Origin: Agarophyton chilense
Lineage: Eukaryota > Rhodophyta > Florideophyceae > Gracilariales > Gracilariaceae
DNA: 64,000 nucleotides
Assembly (NCBI GenBank): GCA_030374765.1
Contig: JARGXX010000039.1
Coordinates: forward strand, 145,001 to 209,000
Direction: 5' to 3'
Positions 50,065 through 60,225 of the stretch are shown in pieces. Position 1 is the stretch's first letter; each line of letters opens with the position of its first letter. The position numbers and the translations under genes are program-made. The notes below the pieces were generated by a model, which saw nothing but the letters and a program-made list of their open reading frames with translations, did no database searches and was not told where the DNA came from.

Positions 50065-50084
50065 TATTTTATTTTAAATTAGGT

Positions 50085-50483
50085 TTACCATATATAGCAT
50101 AAAATTTCTCCACCCAGCCCATAGTGTCTAGCATGATAGTCAGACATTACTCCTTTTGATGTTGATATTATAGCTATTCCAATTCCTCCAAGAACTTTGG
50201 GAAGTTCTTTATAATTAGCATAAACTCTTAAACCAGGTTTACTTATTCTTTTGAGTGATGTAATCACAGGTTCTTTACGTTTGCCTTTATACTTTAATGA
50301 TATCAATAAATATTTGTTACTATCTTCTCCTATTTCTTCAAATTTATAAATAAAACCTTCTTCTTGCAAGACTTGGACAATATTTCTAGTCATTTTGGTT
50401 GAACATACTTGAACAATTTGATGCTTTGCTAAGTTTGCATTTCGAATACGAGTCAACATATCTGCAATTGTATCATTAATCAT
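50085..50483 (-). CDS. rps8: Small ribosomal subunit protein uS8
   Basis: 132 residues: [20 protein letters not shown] at the start, [19 protein letters not shown] in the middle, and the C-terminal SRNA-binding part [19 protein letters not shown] primary binder of the 16S rRNA central domain. Confidence 0.97.
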   Translation of the reverse strand: MINDTIADMLTRIRNANLAKHQIVQVCSTKMTRNIVQVLQEEGFIYKFEEIGEDSNKYLLISLKYKGKRKEPVITSLKRISKPGLRVYANYKELPKVLGGIGIAIISTSKGVMSDYHARHYGLGGEILCYIW

Positions 50484-50528
50484 ATTTTAAACTTTTTTAA
50501 TTTTTAATTTTGATTGATTTATATCATA

Positions 50529-51068
50529 TTATATGAAAGGCATACCAAATTCTTTTAAAAGTGTAAGACCCTCTTCGTCATTTTTTGCCGTTGTTACTAT
50601 TGTAATATCTAGTCCCCTGATTTTATCTACGTTATCATATTTGATTTCTGGAAAAATAATTTGCTCTTTCAAGCCTAAATTATAATTACCCCTTCCATCA
50701 AAGGTTTTATGACTTATTCCTCTAAAGTCTCTAATTCTAGGCAAAGCTAAGTTGATTAATTTATTAAGAAAATCATACATTTTATCTCTTCTTAAGGTAA
50801 CCATTAGACCAATAGGTATATTTTCGCGTATTTTAAATCCAGCTATAGCTTTTTTAGATTTTGTAATTTTAGGCTTTTGACCCGTAATAGTTGCTATTTC
50901 GTTCATACTTTTTTCGAGAATTTGCTTGTTATTTGCAGCTTCTCCTAAGCCTCTATTAATTGTGATTTTAACTAGCTTAGGTATTTGATGAATATTTCTG
51001 TAGCGAAATTTACTCTGTAAATCGTTACAGATTTTGTTATTATAGAGTGTTTTTAGTGTCTTTTCCAT
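50529..51068 (-). CDS. rpl5: Large ribosomal subunit protein uL5
   Basis: 179 residues: [50 protein letters not shown] and [17 protein letters not shown]. It binds 5S rRNA and touches P-site tRNA. It lies between rpl24 and rps8. Confidence 0.97.
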   Translation of the reverse strand: MEKTLKTLYNNKICNDLQSKFRYRNIHQIPKLVKITINRGLGEAANNKQILEKSMNEIATITGQKPKITKSKKAIAGFKIRENIPIGLMVTLRRDKMYDFLNKLINLALPRIRDFRGISHKTFDGRGNYNLGLKEQIIFPEIKYDNVDKIRGLDITIVTTAKNDEEGLTLLKEFGMPFI

Positions 51069-51138
51069 ATTAAAATATAACGGATAATTAGCTATATGTT
51101 TATTGTTGTTTTAGATGATTAATTCCAAAATTCGAATT

Positions 51139-51417
51139 TTAAATTCTATCTTCAATAGAAGTATTTGAATGAGCTTTACATTGTATAACATTTGAGATAT
51201 GAATAGGTTTTTCAATCCGAATAATTTGACCACTATTACCGTTTTTTTGTGCTTTTAAATGTTTTGTGGCTATATTTGAATTTTCAATAATTACTTGACT
51301 GCTTTTTGGTAAAACTTTAATTATTTTTCCTATCTTCCCTTTCTCACGACCAGATATTATTTTTACTGTTTCCCCTTTTTTAATATGCATTTTTATATTT
51401 GTTTTTTTCATTTTCAT
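51139..51417 (-). CDS. rpl24: Large ribosomal subunit protein uL24
   Basis: 92 residues containing the KOW motif GETVKIISGREKGKIGKIIK and then NIATKHLKAQKNGNSGQI. It initiates 50S assembly. The start ATG overlaps the rpl14 stop (TGATG on the minus strand), suggesting coupled translation; a start at Met3 is also possible. Confidence 0.94.
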   Translation of the reverse strand: MKMKKTNIKMHIKKGETVKIISGREKGKIGKIIKVLPKSSQVIIENSNIATKHLKAQKNGNSGQIIRIEKPIHISNVIQCKAHSNTSIEDRI

Positions 51418-51785
51418 CAGACAACCTCCGCAGCTAACGATATAATTTTGGAAAAGTTTTTATCCCTTAATTCTTTAGCTATAGGACCAAACACTCTTGT
51501 GCCTCTTGGGTTATTTTCTTGATTAATTATAACTGCTGCATTATCATCAAATCGTATACTCATTCCATCATCACGTCTTATGGTTTTTTTAGTTCTTACA
51601 ATAACTGCTCTAATAATATTAGATTTTTTTATAGGCATATTAGGTAATGCATCTTTAACAACCCCAATGATAATATCTCCTATATTAGCATAGCGAGGAT
51701 TATTACTTCCTAGAACTTGAATACACATAATTTTACGTGCACCACTATTATCAGCAATATTTAAATAGCTTTGTGTTTGTATCAT
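51417..51785 (-). CDS. rpl14: Large ribosomal subunit protein uL14
   Basis: Start at [20 protein letters not shown] (51785), giving 122 residues, the family norm; ten extra upstream codons lie inside rps17. Core segments are [20 protein letters not shown] and [19 protein letters not shown], ending [14 protein letters not shown]. The start overlaps the rps17 stop by 4 nt (ATGA) and its stop overlaps the rpl24 start by 1 nt. Confidence 0.96.
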   Translation of the reverse strand: MIQTQSYLNIADNSGARKIMCIQVLGSNNPRYANIGDIIIGVVKDALPNMPIKKSNIIRAVIVRTKKTIRRDDGMSIRFDDNAAVIINQENNPRGTRVFGPIAKELRDKNFSKIISLAAEVV

Positions 51786-52024
51786 TTTTTTCTTATTTTT
51801 TCTATTAATATCCAACGTTTTTTCTTACTTAAAGGTCGGTGTGGTCGTATTTTTACGATATCACCTATATAGCATTGATTATATTCATCGTGTGCATAAT
51901 ATTTATTACTTTTTGTAATTATTTTTTTATATTTCAGATGTGGCACTTTATTTTTTACAGCAACAGTAATAGTTTTATCCATTTTATTACTAATTACTGT
52001 TCCAATTGTATATTTTTTATACAT
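51782..52024 (-). CDS. rps17: Small ribosomal subunit protein uS17
   Basis: 80 residues with [24 protein letters not shown]-like [12 protein letters not shown] and [20 protein letters not shown]. An OB-fold 16S rRNA-binding protein. It overlaps rpl29 by 8 nt at its start and rpl14 by 4 nt at its end. Confidence 0.96.
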   Translation of the reverse strand: MYKKYTIGTVISNKMDKTITVAVKNKVPHLKYKKIITKSNKYYAHDEYNQCYIGDIVKIRPHRPLSKKKRWILIEKIRKK

Positions 52025-52217
52025 AATTTGACTCTTTTTTTATTGTTAATAATTGAGCTAATTGATGTTTCTTATGTTTAAATAAATGCGGCTTAACATT
52101 CTGTCTTGTTGCTTTTTTTAATTTCAAGTCAAATATTTCTTGTTTTAATTCTACTATTTTTTCTTTAATTTCTTTATCCGTAAAATGTTTAATATCTTTA
52201 ATTTTTGGTAAAGGCAT
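52017..52217 (-). CDS. rpl29: Large ribosomal subunit protein uL29
   Basis: 66 residues, a two-helix hairpin protein: FTDKEIKEKIVELKQEIFDL, KLKKATRQNVKPHLFKHKKH. It lies near the nascent-chain exit tunnel. Overlaps rps17 by 8 nt, typical of this cluster. Confidence 0.94.
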   Translation of the reverse strand: MPLPKIKDIKHFTDKEIKEKIVELKQEIFDLKLKKATRQNVKPHLFKHKKHQLAQLLTIKKESNYV

Positions 52218-52227
52218 AAGTTATACT

Positions 52228-52635
52228 TTATTTTTTTGTTATAAATTTTGTTTTTACAGGTAATTTATATGATGCTAATTTCATAGCTTCCTGCGCAGTT
52301 TGTTTACCTACTCCGGCTATTTCAAACAAAATGTGACCAGGTTTTATAACTGCAACCCAATATTCTGTTGCACCTTTTCCAGATCCCATCCGGGTTTCTG
52401 CTGGTCTAGCTGTTACAGGTTTATCTGGAAATACTCTTATCCATATTTTCCCTCCCCGTTTTACATATCTAGTAATTGTTCTTCTCGTTGCTTCTATTTG
52501 TCTTGCTGTTAGCCATACAGGTTCTAATGTTTGTAATGCATATTCTCCAAATGCAATAGTATTACCTTTACTTGCTTTACCATTCATGCGGTTGCGATGT
52601 TGTTTACGAAATTTTGTTCTTTTAGGACTTAGCAT
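52228..52635 (-). CDS. rpl16: Large ribosomal subunit protein uL16
   Basis: 135 residues: [60 protein letters not shown] and [19 protein letters not shown]. It contacts tRNAs in the A and P sites. No intron, unlike land-plant rpl16. Confidence 0.98.
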   Translation of the reverse strand: MLSPKRTKFRKQHRNRMNGKASKGNTIAFGEYALQTLEPVWLTARQIEATRRTITRYVKRGGKIWIRVFPDKPVTARPAETRMGSGKGATEYWVAVIKPGHILFEIAGVGKQTAQEAMKLASYKLPVKTKFITKK

Positions 52636-52667
52636 TTGTGAAAAATTTTAATTTAAAAGTATATGAT

Positions 52668-53321
52668 TTAATTATCCATTTTATGGGTTATTATTTTTTC
52701 TCCTTTGAATAACCATACTTTTACACCTAATATTCCATATATAGTGTGTGCTGTTTTGTATGAATAATCGATATGCGCTCTTAGTGTTTGCAATGGTACA
52801 CGACCCTCTCTAATCCATTCGCTTCTTGCTATTTCAGCTCCATTTAATCTACCAGAAACCTGAATTTTAATTCCTTGATTTTTAGCTTTTTGAGATCTTT
52901 GCATAGCTTGCCTGATAACACGTCTAAAAGCTATTCTCTTTTCTAACTGTTGTACTATAAATTCGGCTATCAATGTTGCTTCTTTATCGGGCTCTGTGAT
53001 TTCTATCAGGTTAATTCTTATCTGTGCACGATTTTTTAATGTAGTTTCCAATTTTTTTCTTATATCTTCTAAGCCTCTACCCATTTTACCTATTATAATT
53101 CCAGGTCTAGCAGTATGTATATGTACTTGAATTTGATCAACCTTTCTATCTATGTAAATTAATGCAATACTTGCATTATGTAGCTGCTTTTCTATACAAC
53201 TTCTTATTTTATAGTCTTCTTGAGCCAATTGTGGGTATGACTTCATATTAGAAAACCATGAAGATTTATGATCTTGTGTAATGCCGATCCTAAATCCTAA
53301 TGGATGTGTTTTTTGTCCCAT
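52668..53321 (-). CDS. rps3: Small ribosomal subunit protein uS3
   Basis: 217 residues: [20 protein letters not shown], a KH domain with [20 protein letters not shown], and the C-terminal [34 protein letters not shown]. It forms part of the mRNA entry channel. Confidence 0.98.
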   Translation of the reverse strand: MGQKTHPLGFRIGITQDHKSSWFSNMKSYPQLAQEDYKIRSCIEKQLHNASIALIYIDRKVDQIQVHIHTARPGIIIGKMGRGLEDIRKKLETTLKNRAQIRINLIEITEPDKEATLIAEFIVQQLEKRIAFRRVIRQAMQRSQKAKNQGIKIQVSGRLNGAEIARSEWIREGRVPLQTLRAHIDYSYKTAHTIYGILGVKVWLFKGEKIITHKMDN

Positions 53322-53352
53322 TTCTTATTATCTTGTATACTTGTGTTTTTAA

Positions 53353-53697
53353 TTAGTTTATACTTAAGTTTATTGTAATATGACATGTTGGTTTCTGTAT
53401 ACGAAATGCTCTTCCTTGCGCTCTTGGTTGAAATCTTTTTAGTTTTGGGCCATCGTTAGCAAAAGCCTGCTGAATGATCAAATTTTGTTTTTCATATTTT
53501 AGATTCAATGCATTATTTCCTGCTGACTCTAGAATTTTTTTTATAGTTTTACTAGGTTTATATGTCATAAATTCTAGTATTAATATTGCTTCTTGATATT
53601 TTTTACCTTTTATTTGATCTAAAACCCTTCTTGTCTTTGCTGTGGACAAGCGTAAATATTTCCCTGTCGCCTGAATTTGTGTAGTTTTATTAGTCAT
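53353..53697 (-). CDS. rpl22: Large ribosomal subunit protein uL22
   Basis: 114 residues from MTNKTTQIQATGKYLRLSTA; core segments KTRRVLDQIKGKKYQEAILI and PRAQGRAFRIQKPTCHITI. It lines the exit tunnel. A longer frame with Met at 53724 overlaps rps19 by 23 nt and has no family support, so I prefer 53697. Confidence 0.93.
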   Translation of the reverse strand: MTNKTTQIQATGKYLRLSTAKTRRVLDQIKGKKYQEAILILEFMTYKPSKTIKKILESAGNNALNLKYEKQNLIIQQAFANDGPKLKRFQPRAQGRAFRIQKPTCHITINLSIN

Positions 53698-53701
53698 ATA
53701 T

Positions 53702-53980
53702 TTATCTTTTTGTTTTTCTATCACTCTTTATATGGCTTCTAAAATTTCTTGTTGGTACAAATTCACCAAGTTTGTGACCAACCATTTGATCCGATATAAA
53801 GACAGGAAAAAATTGTTTTCCATTATAAACAGCTATTGTGTGACCTATCATTTGAGGTATAATAGTTGATGATCTTGACCATGTTTTTAAAGTTTTTTTA
53901 GATTCTTGTTTGTTTAACTCTTCTACCTTTTTCAAAAGTTTATATTCTATATAAGGCCCTTTTTTGAGTGATCTAGACAT
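53702..53980 (-). CDS. rps19: Small ribosomal subunit protein uS19
   Basis: 92 residues: [60 protein letters not shown] and [17 protein letters not shown]. It lies between rpl2 and rpl22, as in all S10 clusters. Confidence 0.98.
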   Translation of the reverse strand: MSRSLKKGPYIEYKLLKKVEELNKQESKKTLKTWSRSSTIIPQMIGHTIAVYNGKQFFPVFISDQMVGHKLGEFVPTRNFRSHIKSDRKTKR

Positions 53981-54009
53981 AATAGCTCAATTGTATTTTT
54001 ATATTGATT

Positions 54010-54837
54010 TTATTTTCTTTTACGTAATATATAAGGATTACTATATTTAGGTTTTTTTCTTGTTTTTCTTCCTAAAGCAGGTTTACCCCATGGAGTAACT
54101 GGATGAGGTTTTCCTATTGGTGAACGTCCTTCTCCTCCTCCGTGAGGATGATCTATTGGATTCATTGCAACTCCTCGAACTTTTGGCCTTTTGCTGAGCC
54201 ATCTATTCCTTCCAGCTTTGCCTATACTAATATTACTTGCGTCAATGTTCCCAACTTGACCTATAGTAGCAAAGCATTCTTTTCTAATTAGTCTTACTTC
54301 ATTTGAAGGTAGTTTTAACGTTACAAAAGCACCTTCTTTTGCAACTATTTGCGCATATGTTCCAGCAGCTCTAACTATTTGTCCTCCTTTTGAGGGATTT
54401 AATTCTATATTATGAACAGCTGTACCTAAAGGGATAAAATTTAAAGGTAATGAATTTCCAACTTCTAAAGAAGCTTTAATGCCTGAAACAACTGTTTCAC
54501 CAATATTCAATGATCTCGGGTGTAAAATATATCTTTTTTCACCATCTGAATAATGTAATAGTGCTATTCTTGCATTTCTGTTTGGATCATATTCTATACT
54601 AATAACGTTAGCTTTAATATTATATTTATTACGCTTGAAATCAATTATTCTATAAAGCCTTTTATGTCCTTTGCCTCTATGGCGTGATGTAATAATTCCT
54701 CTGTTATTACGTCCTTGGCGACGATGATTTTTACCAATGAGCGTCTTTTCTGGCTTTTTATTTGTTATTTCATTAAATGTGGATATAGTTCTGTTTCTCG
54801 TACCAGGTGTATATGCTTTGTATAAACGAATAGCCAT
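54010..54837 (-). CDS. rpl2: Large ribosomal subunit protein uL2
   Basis: 275 residues: [40 protein letters not shown], an SH3-like core and the peptidyl-transferase-near motif [20 protein letters not shown]. The His of HPHGGG is intact. No intron. Confidence 0.98.
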   Translation of the reverse strand: MAIRLYKAYTPGTRNRTISTFNEITNKKPEKTLIGKNHRRQGRNNRGIITSRHRGKGHKRLYRIIDFKRNKYNIKANVISIEYDPNRNARIALLHYSDGEKRYILHPRSLNIGETVVSGIKASLEVGNSLPLNFIPLGTAVHNIELNPSKGGQIVRAAGTYAQIVAKEGAFVTLKLPSNEVRLIRKECFATIGQVGNIDASNISIGKAGRNRWLSKRPKVRGVAMNPIDHPHGGGEGRSPIGKPHPVTPWGKPALGRKTRKKPKYSNPYILRKRK

Positions 54838-54870
54838 TTGATTAGTTTTTACAAGTTATTATAAATTTTG

Positions 54871-55182
54871 TTAATTATCTGCAAATAAATTGATTTTATA
54901 TGGATCATAAAGTGTTATGATAGCTTTTTTATATTTACTTTTATATCCCATATATTTACCTATGCGTTTTTTTTGGGGCTTAACTATTAATGTATTCACT
55001 CTTTTAACTTTTACATCAAATAATTGTTCGATAGCTTTCTTAATCTTTGTTTTTTTAGCTTTAACTTCAACAGCAAAATAATATTTATTTTCTTCTATCA
55101 TTTGTGTTGTCTTATCTGTTAATATTGGATATTTAATTATATCTATTAAAGCTAATTTGTTTACTTGTATAGTTTTATTCAT
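54871..55182 (-). CDS. rpl23: Large ribosomal subunit protein uL23
   Basis: 103 residues: [40 protein letters not shown] and [20 protein letters not shown]. It is a docking site for targeting factors at the exit tunnel. The start overlaps the rpl4 end by 8 nt. Confidence 0.96.
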   Translation of the reverse strand: MNKTIQVNKLALIDIIKYPILTDKTTQMIEENKYYFAVEVKAKKTKIKKAIEQLFDVKVKRVNTLIVKPQKKRIGKYMGYKSKYKKAIITLYDPYKINLFADN

Positions 55183-55834
55183 TGTATATTTGATTAATAA
55201 TATCTAATGCATCTTTGTTTATTATGATTTGCTTTGCTTTTAGCAAAGATACTATATTTAGATGGTGAGCAGCTAAAAGTTCTACATTTTTTAAGTTACG
55301 GGTAGAAAGATACAAATCATGTGATTTTTTACTCACTATGATTAAAATATTATTATTTATATTTATGTTTAAATTATACTTCTTTAAGTTATTTACTATT
55401 ATTTTCGTATTTGGTGGGTTTATCTTACCTATAAAATTTTCTGCAATTATGGTATTTTTAAATTTATTATCTATAAGAATTCGTAATGCTAATTGTTTTT
55501 CTTTCTTATTGATCTTATTGACATATCTCTTATGGCGCGGTCCAAAAATTACTCCTCCTCCTCTCCATAATGGAGATCGGTTTGAACCTGCCCTTGCTCT
55601 ACCAGTTCCTTTTTGTTTCCATGGTTTTCTACCTCCTCCACTCACTTCACCTCGTGTTTGCGTGTTTGCGTTTCTGTTTCTATGATTACTTAGTTGATGT
55701 ATTAGCGCTCGGTGTAGTATATGTATATTATTATTCTTCTTTTTACTTAATTTTACTACGATTTCTTCACTTTCTTTTTTTTTGTTATCTTCAGAAGATA
55801 TTATGGAATAGATTAACTTCTTTTTTATATTCAT
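55175..55834 (-). CDS. rpl4: Large ribosomal subunit protein uL4
   Basis: 219 residues with the tunnel-loop signature [40 protein letters not shown] and [11 protein letters not shown]. Length and order are normal. It overlaps rpl23 by 8 nt and follows rpl3 after 4 nt. Confidence 0.97.
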   Translation of the reverse strand: MNIKKKLIYSIISSEDNKKKESEEIVVKLSKKKNNNIHILHRALIHQLSNHRNRNANTQTRGEVSGGGRKPWKQKGTGRARAGSNRSPLWRGGGVIFGPRHKRYVNKINKKEKQLALRILIDNKFKNTIIAENFIGKINPPNTKIIVNNLKKYNLNININNNILIIVSKKSHDLYLSTRNLKNVELLAAHHLNIVSLLKAKQIIINKDALDIINQIYNE

Positions 55835-55838
55835 AGAT

Positions 55839-56459
55839 TTATTTTTGATGAATGCTAACCATGTTACCAGCTTTTCCAGGTACAGAACCTTTAACTATAA
55901 TAAGATTATGATTAATTTTTATATCTATAATTTTAAGATTTTGAATTGTTACTTTTTTTCCGCCCATACGGCCAGCCATTCTCTTGCCAGCAAAAACTTT
56001 TCCTGGTGTTGTTCCAGCGCCAATTGATCCCGGTTGCCTGTGGTTTTTTGAACCATGAGACATAGGTCCTCTACTGAAATGATGTCTTTTTGTGCAACCC
56101 GTGAATCCCTTACCTATACTTTTGCTAGAAACAGAAATATTTTGATTAATAATTAAATCTTTGACTGTAATCCATTCCCCTATTTGATAGTTGTCTGTTG
56201 AAGCTACTCTGTATTCTTTTAAGTATTTCACAGGGGGCATTTTATGTTTATTTAGATGGCCAATCTGTGCTTTGCTAAGTTTGCTACTATCTACTTGTAC
56301 ATATCCTATTTGGATGGCTGTGTATCCATGAGATTTCATGTTTTTTATATCAGTTATTAGACATGGTCCTAATTCTAGAATAGTCACGGGCAATGCTTTA
56401 CCTCCTGGGTCAAAAATTTGAGTCATGCCAATTTTTTTACCTAATAGCCCGATTTTCAT
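55839..56459 (-). CDS. rpl3: Large ribosomal subunit protein uL3
   Basis: Start taken at [20 protein letters not shown] (56459), giving 206 residues. AAGGAG ends only about 2 nt before an ATG four codons upstream, too close to use, but 12-14 nt before this one. Core motifs are [40 protein letters not shown] and [10 protein letters not shown]. It is the first gene of the minus-strand ribosomal cluster running to rps10. Confidence 0.96.
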   Translation of the reverse strand: MKIGLLGKKIGMTQIFDPGGKALPVTILELGPCLITDIKNMKSHGYTAIQIGYVQVDSSKLSKAQIGHLNKHKMPPVKYLKEYRVASTDNYQIGEWITVKDLIINQNISVSSKSIGKGFTGCTKRHHFSRGPMSHGSKNHRQPGSIGAGTTPGKVFAGKRMAGRMGGKKVTIQNLKIIDIKINHNLIIVKGSVPGKAGNMVSIHQK

Positions 56460-56823
56460 TTTTACTTTCATCTCCTTGATTATACAAAGTTTTCCTTATT
56501 TATCTTTATATCATATACTTATTATCTGTTAAATTCTTAAAATTTTCAAGTTCCTTATTGTGATAATATAAGTTATTAATTAATTCTAAGTATATATTTA
56601 TAATGAAGTATTCCATACAATATCATCTTATTTGAAATATGCAAATAAATGGATAAGATATAAGAGTTTTTTGATCAAACTATCATTTGCATATACTTAT
56701 TAAATAAGTGCGGTAATTACCACTTTACTCAAAATTTAATTTAGTGCAATATATAGTTATAGATGCAAAACGTATATAATCAATATTAAAATAAGTTAAA
56801 TTAATTTTTTTGAGAGGTAATTT
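56460..56823. other. Divergent intergenic region rpl3 / dnaK
   Basis: About 360 nt between two divergent units, the long ribosomal cluster and dnaK, so it should hold promoters for both. A TATAAT at 56775-56780 lies about 45 nt before the dnaK start but has no good -35. TTTGAGAGG about 7 nt before the dnaK ATG is its ribosome-binding site. A run AAATAAGTGCGGTAATTACC near 56700 is notable but I cannot assign it. No CIRCE-type repeat is seen. Confidence 0.5.
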
Positions 56824-58689
56824 ATGGCTAAAGTTGTTGGAATTGATTTAGGTACAACAAATTCTGTTATTGCTGTTATGGAAGGCGGTAAGCCCACAGT
56901 AATTCCTAATAAAGAAGGATTAAGAACAACTCCATCTGTTGTTGCCTATACTAAAAAGCAAGATAAATTAGTAGGGCAGATAGCTAAACGGCAAGCTGTC
57001 ATGAATCCAGAAAATACATTTTATTCTGTTAAAAGATTTATTGGTCGTAAAAAAAATGAATTACGCGATCAACTAAAGCAGTCGTCTTATAATGCAAAAA
57101 CTGATACTAATTTTAATATTAAGTTAGAGTGTCCAGCATTAAGTAAAGATTTTGCTCCTGAAGAAATTTCTGCTCAGGTATTACGTAAATTAGTTGAGGA
57201 TGCGAGCACTTATCTAGGTCAACAAGTAACTCAAGCAGTTATAACTGTCCCAGCTTATTTTAATGATTCACAACGTCAAGCTACTAAAGATGCTGGACAG
57301 ATTGCTGGCTTGGATGTTTTAAGAATTATTAATGAACCTACAGCAGCATCTTTATCATATGGTTTAGATAAAAAAAACAATGAAACGATTTTGGTATTTG
57401 ATCTTGGAGGTGGTACCTTTGATGTTTCTATTTTGGAAGTAGGTGATGGTGTTTTCGAAGTTTTATCGACTTCTGGCGACACTCACTTAGGTGGTGATGA
57501 TTTTGATAGAAAAATTGTTGAATGGTTAATTCATGAGTTTAATAATGATGAAGGCATTAATTTAGGTAAAGATAGACAAGCCCTGCAGAGATTAACAGAG
57601 GCTGCTGAAAAAGCTAAAATGGAGTTATCTAGTTTAGTTCAAACTGATATTAATTTACCTTTTATTACTTCTACTAATACCGGTCCTAAGCATTTAGAAA
57701 AAAGTATAACTAGAGCCAAGTTTGAGTATTTATGTCAAGATTTGATCAATCGTTGTGAAATACCTGTTAATAATGCATTAAAAGATGCACAATTGTCATC
57801 TAGTGATATAGATGAAATTGTTTTAGTTGGTGGCTCTACTAGAATTCCCGCTATCCAACAGCTTGTTAAACAAATGATAGGTAAAGATCCTAATCAAAGT
57901 GTTAATCCTGATGAAGTAGTTGCAATTGGAGCAGCTGTTCAAGCAGGTGTTTTAGCAGGTGAGGTGAAAGACATATTATTACTAGATGTTACACCTTTAT
58001 CTTTAGGTGTAGAAACGTTAGGTGGAGTTATGACTAAAATAATAGACCGCAATACAACAGTACCTACAAAAAAATCTGAAATTTTTTCAACTGCTGTTGA
58101 TAATCAGCCTAACGTTGAGATTCATGTGTTACAAGGAGAGAGAGAATTTACTAAAGATAATAAAAGTTTAGGTACTTTCAGATTAGATGGTATTATGCCT
58201 GCACCACGAGGTGTACCACAAATAGAAGTTATATTTGATATAGATGCTAATGGTATACTGTCTGTTAAAGCTAAAGATAAAGGAACAGGTAAAGAACAAT
58301 CTATTACTATAACAGGTGCATCTACATTACCGAAAGAAGAAGTTGAGAAATTAGTTAAAGAGGCAGAAGAAAATTCAGAGCTTGATAAACATAAGCGTGA
58401 ACAAATAGATGTTAAAAATCAAGCAGATGCTTTGTGTTATCAATCACAAAATCAAATTAATGAACTAAAGGATAAGATTAGTGAAGATGAAAAACAGCAT
58501 GCTCAGAAACTAATAGATTCTTTAAAGTCATCTATTCAAGAGGATGATTATGAAAAGATTAAAGATACACAAAATCAATTGCAGCAAGCGATGATGAACA
58601 TAGGCAAGCAGGTTTATAGTTCTAGTCAGCAAGATAATAGTAAAATAGAAGATGAGCCTGTCATAGATACTAATTCTAAAGAAGCTTAA
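56824..58689 (+). CDS. dnaK: Chaperone DnaK (Hsp70)
   Basis: 621 residues. The ATPase domain begins [19 protein letters not shown] and has [20 protein letters not shown] and [15 protein letters not shown]; the substrate-binding domain starts after [14 protein letters not shown]; the helical lid ends in an acidic tail ([13 protein letters not shown]). It folds and imports proteins in the stroma. Full length and intact. Confidence 0.98.
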   Translation: MAKVVGIDLGTTNSVIAVMEGGKPTVIPNKEGLRTTPSVVAYTKKQDKLVGQIAKRQAVMNPENTFYSVKRFIGRKKNELRDQLKQSSYNAKTDTNFNIKLECPALSKDFAPEEISAQVLRKLVEDASTYLGQQVTQAVITVPAYFNDSQRQATKDAGQIAGLDVLRIINEPTAASLSYGLDKKNNETILVFDLGGGTFDVSILEVGDGVFEVLSTSGDTHLGGDDFDRKIVEWLIHEFNNDEGINLGKDRQALQRLTEAAEKAKMELSSLVQTDINLPFITSTNTGPKHLEKSITRAKFEYLCQDLINRCEIPVNNALKDAQLSSSDIDEIVLVGGSTRIPAIQQLVKQMIGKDPNQSVNPDEVVAIGAAVQAGVLAGEVKDILLLDVTPLSLGVETLGGVMTKIIDRNTTVPTKKSEIFSTAVDNQPNVEIHVLQGEREFTKDNKSLGTFRLDGIMPAPRGVPQIEVIFDIDANGILSVKAKDKGTGKEQSITITGASTLPKEEVEKLVKEAEENSELDKHKREQIDVKNQADALCYQSQNQINELKDKISEDEKQHAQKLIDSLKSSIQEDDYEKIKDTQNQLQQAMMNIGKQVYSSSQQDNSKIEDEPVIDTNSKEA

Positions 58690-58697
58690 ATAACGTA

Positions 58698-58769
58698 AGC
58701 GGGTAACGCGATTCGAACGCGCGACATCAACCTTGGCAAGGTTGCGCTCTACCACTGAGCTATACCCGC
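58698..58769 (-). tRNA. trnG-GCC: tRNA-Gly(GCC)
   Basis: A 72-nt cloverleaf on the minus strand: acceptor GCGGGTA/TACCCGC, anticodon GCC in AACCTT-GCC-AAGGTT, T arm GCGCGTTCGAATCGCGT, discriminator T. It is convergent with dnaK, 8 nt after its stop. Confidence 0.96.
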
Positions 58770-58898
58770 TATTAAATAATAATGTTCGCAAAAAAAAACT
58801 GTTTTGTCAAATTTAGACTACATATATTTATATAGTATATACTATGCATATTAAATACTACATAAATATGAATGTTTTAATATACATAGCAAGATATT

Positions 58899-59087
58899 TT
58901 AATTAATAAAAGAGTTTATTAGTCCTGTTACTAAGACTAATCCAGTCCATATACCAGCACCAGTGTAGATTAAGTTTTTAGATTTTTCCCACTGTCCAGG
59001 AGATGCAAAGGTTACAGGTATGCCTACTACGAGTAAAGTAGAGAATAGTACTAATATGAATACTAATAGTTGAACGACAATTGTCAT
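58899..59087 (-). CDS. psbZ: Photosystem II protein Z (Ycf9)
   Basis: 62 residues with two membrane helices: VVQLLVFILVLFSTLLVVGI, the loop PVTFASPGQWEKSKNLIYTG and a second helix ending LINSFIN. PsbZ stabilises photosystem II supercomplexes and the antenna. Length is invariant in the family. Confidence 0.97.
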   Translation of the reverse strand: MTIVVQLLVFILVLFSTLLVVGIPVTFASPGQWEKSKNLIYTGAGIWTGLVLVTGLINSFIN

Positions 59088-59380
59088 AGCTTTTATCCTT
59101 TTACATTTCTTAATATTTTAATTGCATGACTTAAAGATAGATTTATATATAATATATAATTATATATTGTGACATATAATTTATTTATTATTGTAAACTG
59201 TTTGTTTATATATACTTTCTTTATAATCTTACTAGTTTAGTATTAGTATTAATATAGTTACCAAAAGAAATGTAGAAGAAAAAAATATAAAATTATTTTT
59301 TATATATACATACAGCATATTTATATGAGTTTTTATAAATAAAAACAAATAAATGAATTAATTACAAAGAGGTTTATTTT

Positions 59381-59518
59381 ATGATAACAGCGATTATAAT
59401 AGCGAAATTACCAGAAGCCTACACAGTTTTTCGTCCTTTAGTGGATATACTACCAGTAATCCCTATTTTTTTCCTATTATTGGCTTTTGTTTGGCAAGCA
59501 GCTATTGGATTTAGATAA
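59381..59518 (+). CDS. psbK: Photosystem II protein K
   Basis: 45 residues: a short N-terminal presequence ([20 protein letters not shown]), then [20 protein letters not shown] and AIGFR. The mature protein of about 37 residues starts at K/KLPEAY and lies next to CP43. A ribosome-binding site AAAGAGG is 10 nt upstream. The upstream 290 nt (59088-59380) between divergent psbZ and psbK hold nothing else recognisable. Confidence 0.95.
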   Translation: MITAIIIAKLPEAYTVFRPLVDILPVIPIFFLLLAFVWQAAIGFR

Positions 59519-59561
59519 AGTCAGTGACATTATTCCAATTTATTTTTAAAAAGTTTTTATT

Positions 59562-59675
59562 ATGGTAGAACCTCTTTTATCTGGTATAGTATTAGGATTG
59601 ATTCCTGTTACTTTGTTCGGTTTATTAGTTGCTGCTTATCTTCAGTATCGTAGAGGTAATCAGTTCGGATTATAA
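59562..59675 (+). CDS. petG: Cytochrome b6f subunit V
   Basis: 37 residues, [37 protein letters not shown]: a single membrane helix with the conserved RRGNQFGL tail. One of the small subunits needed for b6f assembly. It follows psbK after 43 nt and is probably co-transcribed. Confidence 0.96.
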
Positions 59676-59778
59676 TTTTATAAATATAAAAATTTACATA
59701 TATATTACATTTATATAAATGCTTTATTCAAGCATTCATATAAATATAATATTGTGTTATATAATCATGATTCATATT

Positions 59779-60081
59779 TTACCAGCTAGCTTTTCTAACA
59801 CCAGGTAATAAACAATTGTGTGACATTTCTCTTAAAACGTGTCTTGATAATCCAAAATCTTTATAGAATCCACGGCTACGCCCTGTTTTCCAGCATCTAT
59901 TTCTTCTCCGGCAAGGTGTACTGTTTTTAGGTAATTTTTGTAATTCTTTTTGTATTTCTAGTTGTTCTGTGAAAGTTAAATTATTATTTAATTTATCTTT
60001 TATTTCTTTTCTTTTTTTATGGTATTTCTGTACTAGTTTATTTCTTTTTTCTTCTCTTTCGATCATATTTTTTTTGGCCAT
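59779..60081 (-). CDS. rps14: Small ribosomal subunit protein uS14
   Basis: 100 residues: MAKKNMIEREEKRNKLVQKY, LQKLPKNSTPCRRRNRCWKT, GRSRGFYKDFGLSRHVLREM and the ending GVRKASW. Zinc-free long form. It lies downstream of psaA-psaB, as in cyanobacteria and plants where rps14 is often linked to psaB. Confidence 0.97.
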   Translation of the reverse strand: MAKKNMIEREEKRNKLVQKYHKKRKEIKDKLNNNLTFTEQLEIQKELQKLPKNSTPCRRRNRCWKTGRSRGFYKDFGLSRHVLREMSHNCLLPGVRKASW

Positions 60082-60154
60082 TTATATTATGCTTATTTTT
60101 ATTAAGTATTAAAATTATTTTTATTTTAACTAAAAAATATCTATATAGCAATAA

Positions 60155-60192
60155 AACTCACTGTTTAGGTATTAATATCTAAGCAGTGAGTT
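60155..60192 (-). terminator. Hairpin downstream of psaB
   Basis: A 14-bp stem with one G-T pair: AACTCACTGTTTAG (60155-60168) and CTAAGCAGTGAGTT (60179-60192), loop of 10 nt. It lies 34 nt after the psaB stop on the minus strand, before rps14, and probably marks the 3' end of the psaA-psaB mRNA. Confidence 0.6.
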
Positions 60193-60225
60193 AAGTGTTT
60201 GTATATACAATATTTTTACTAATTA

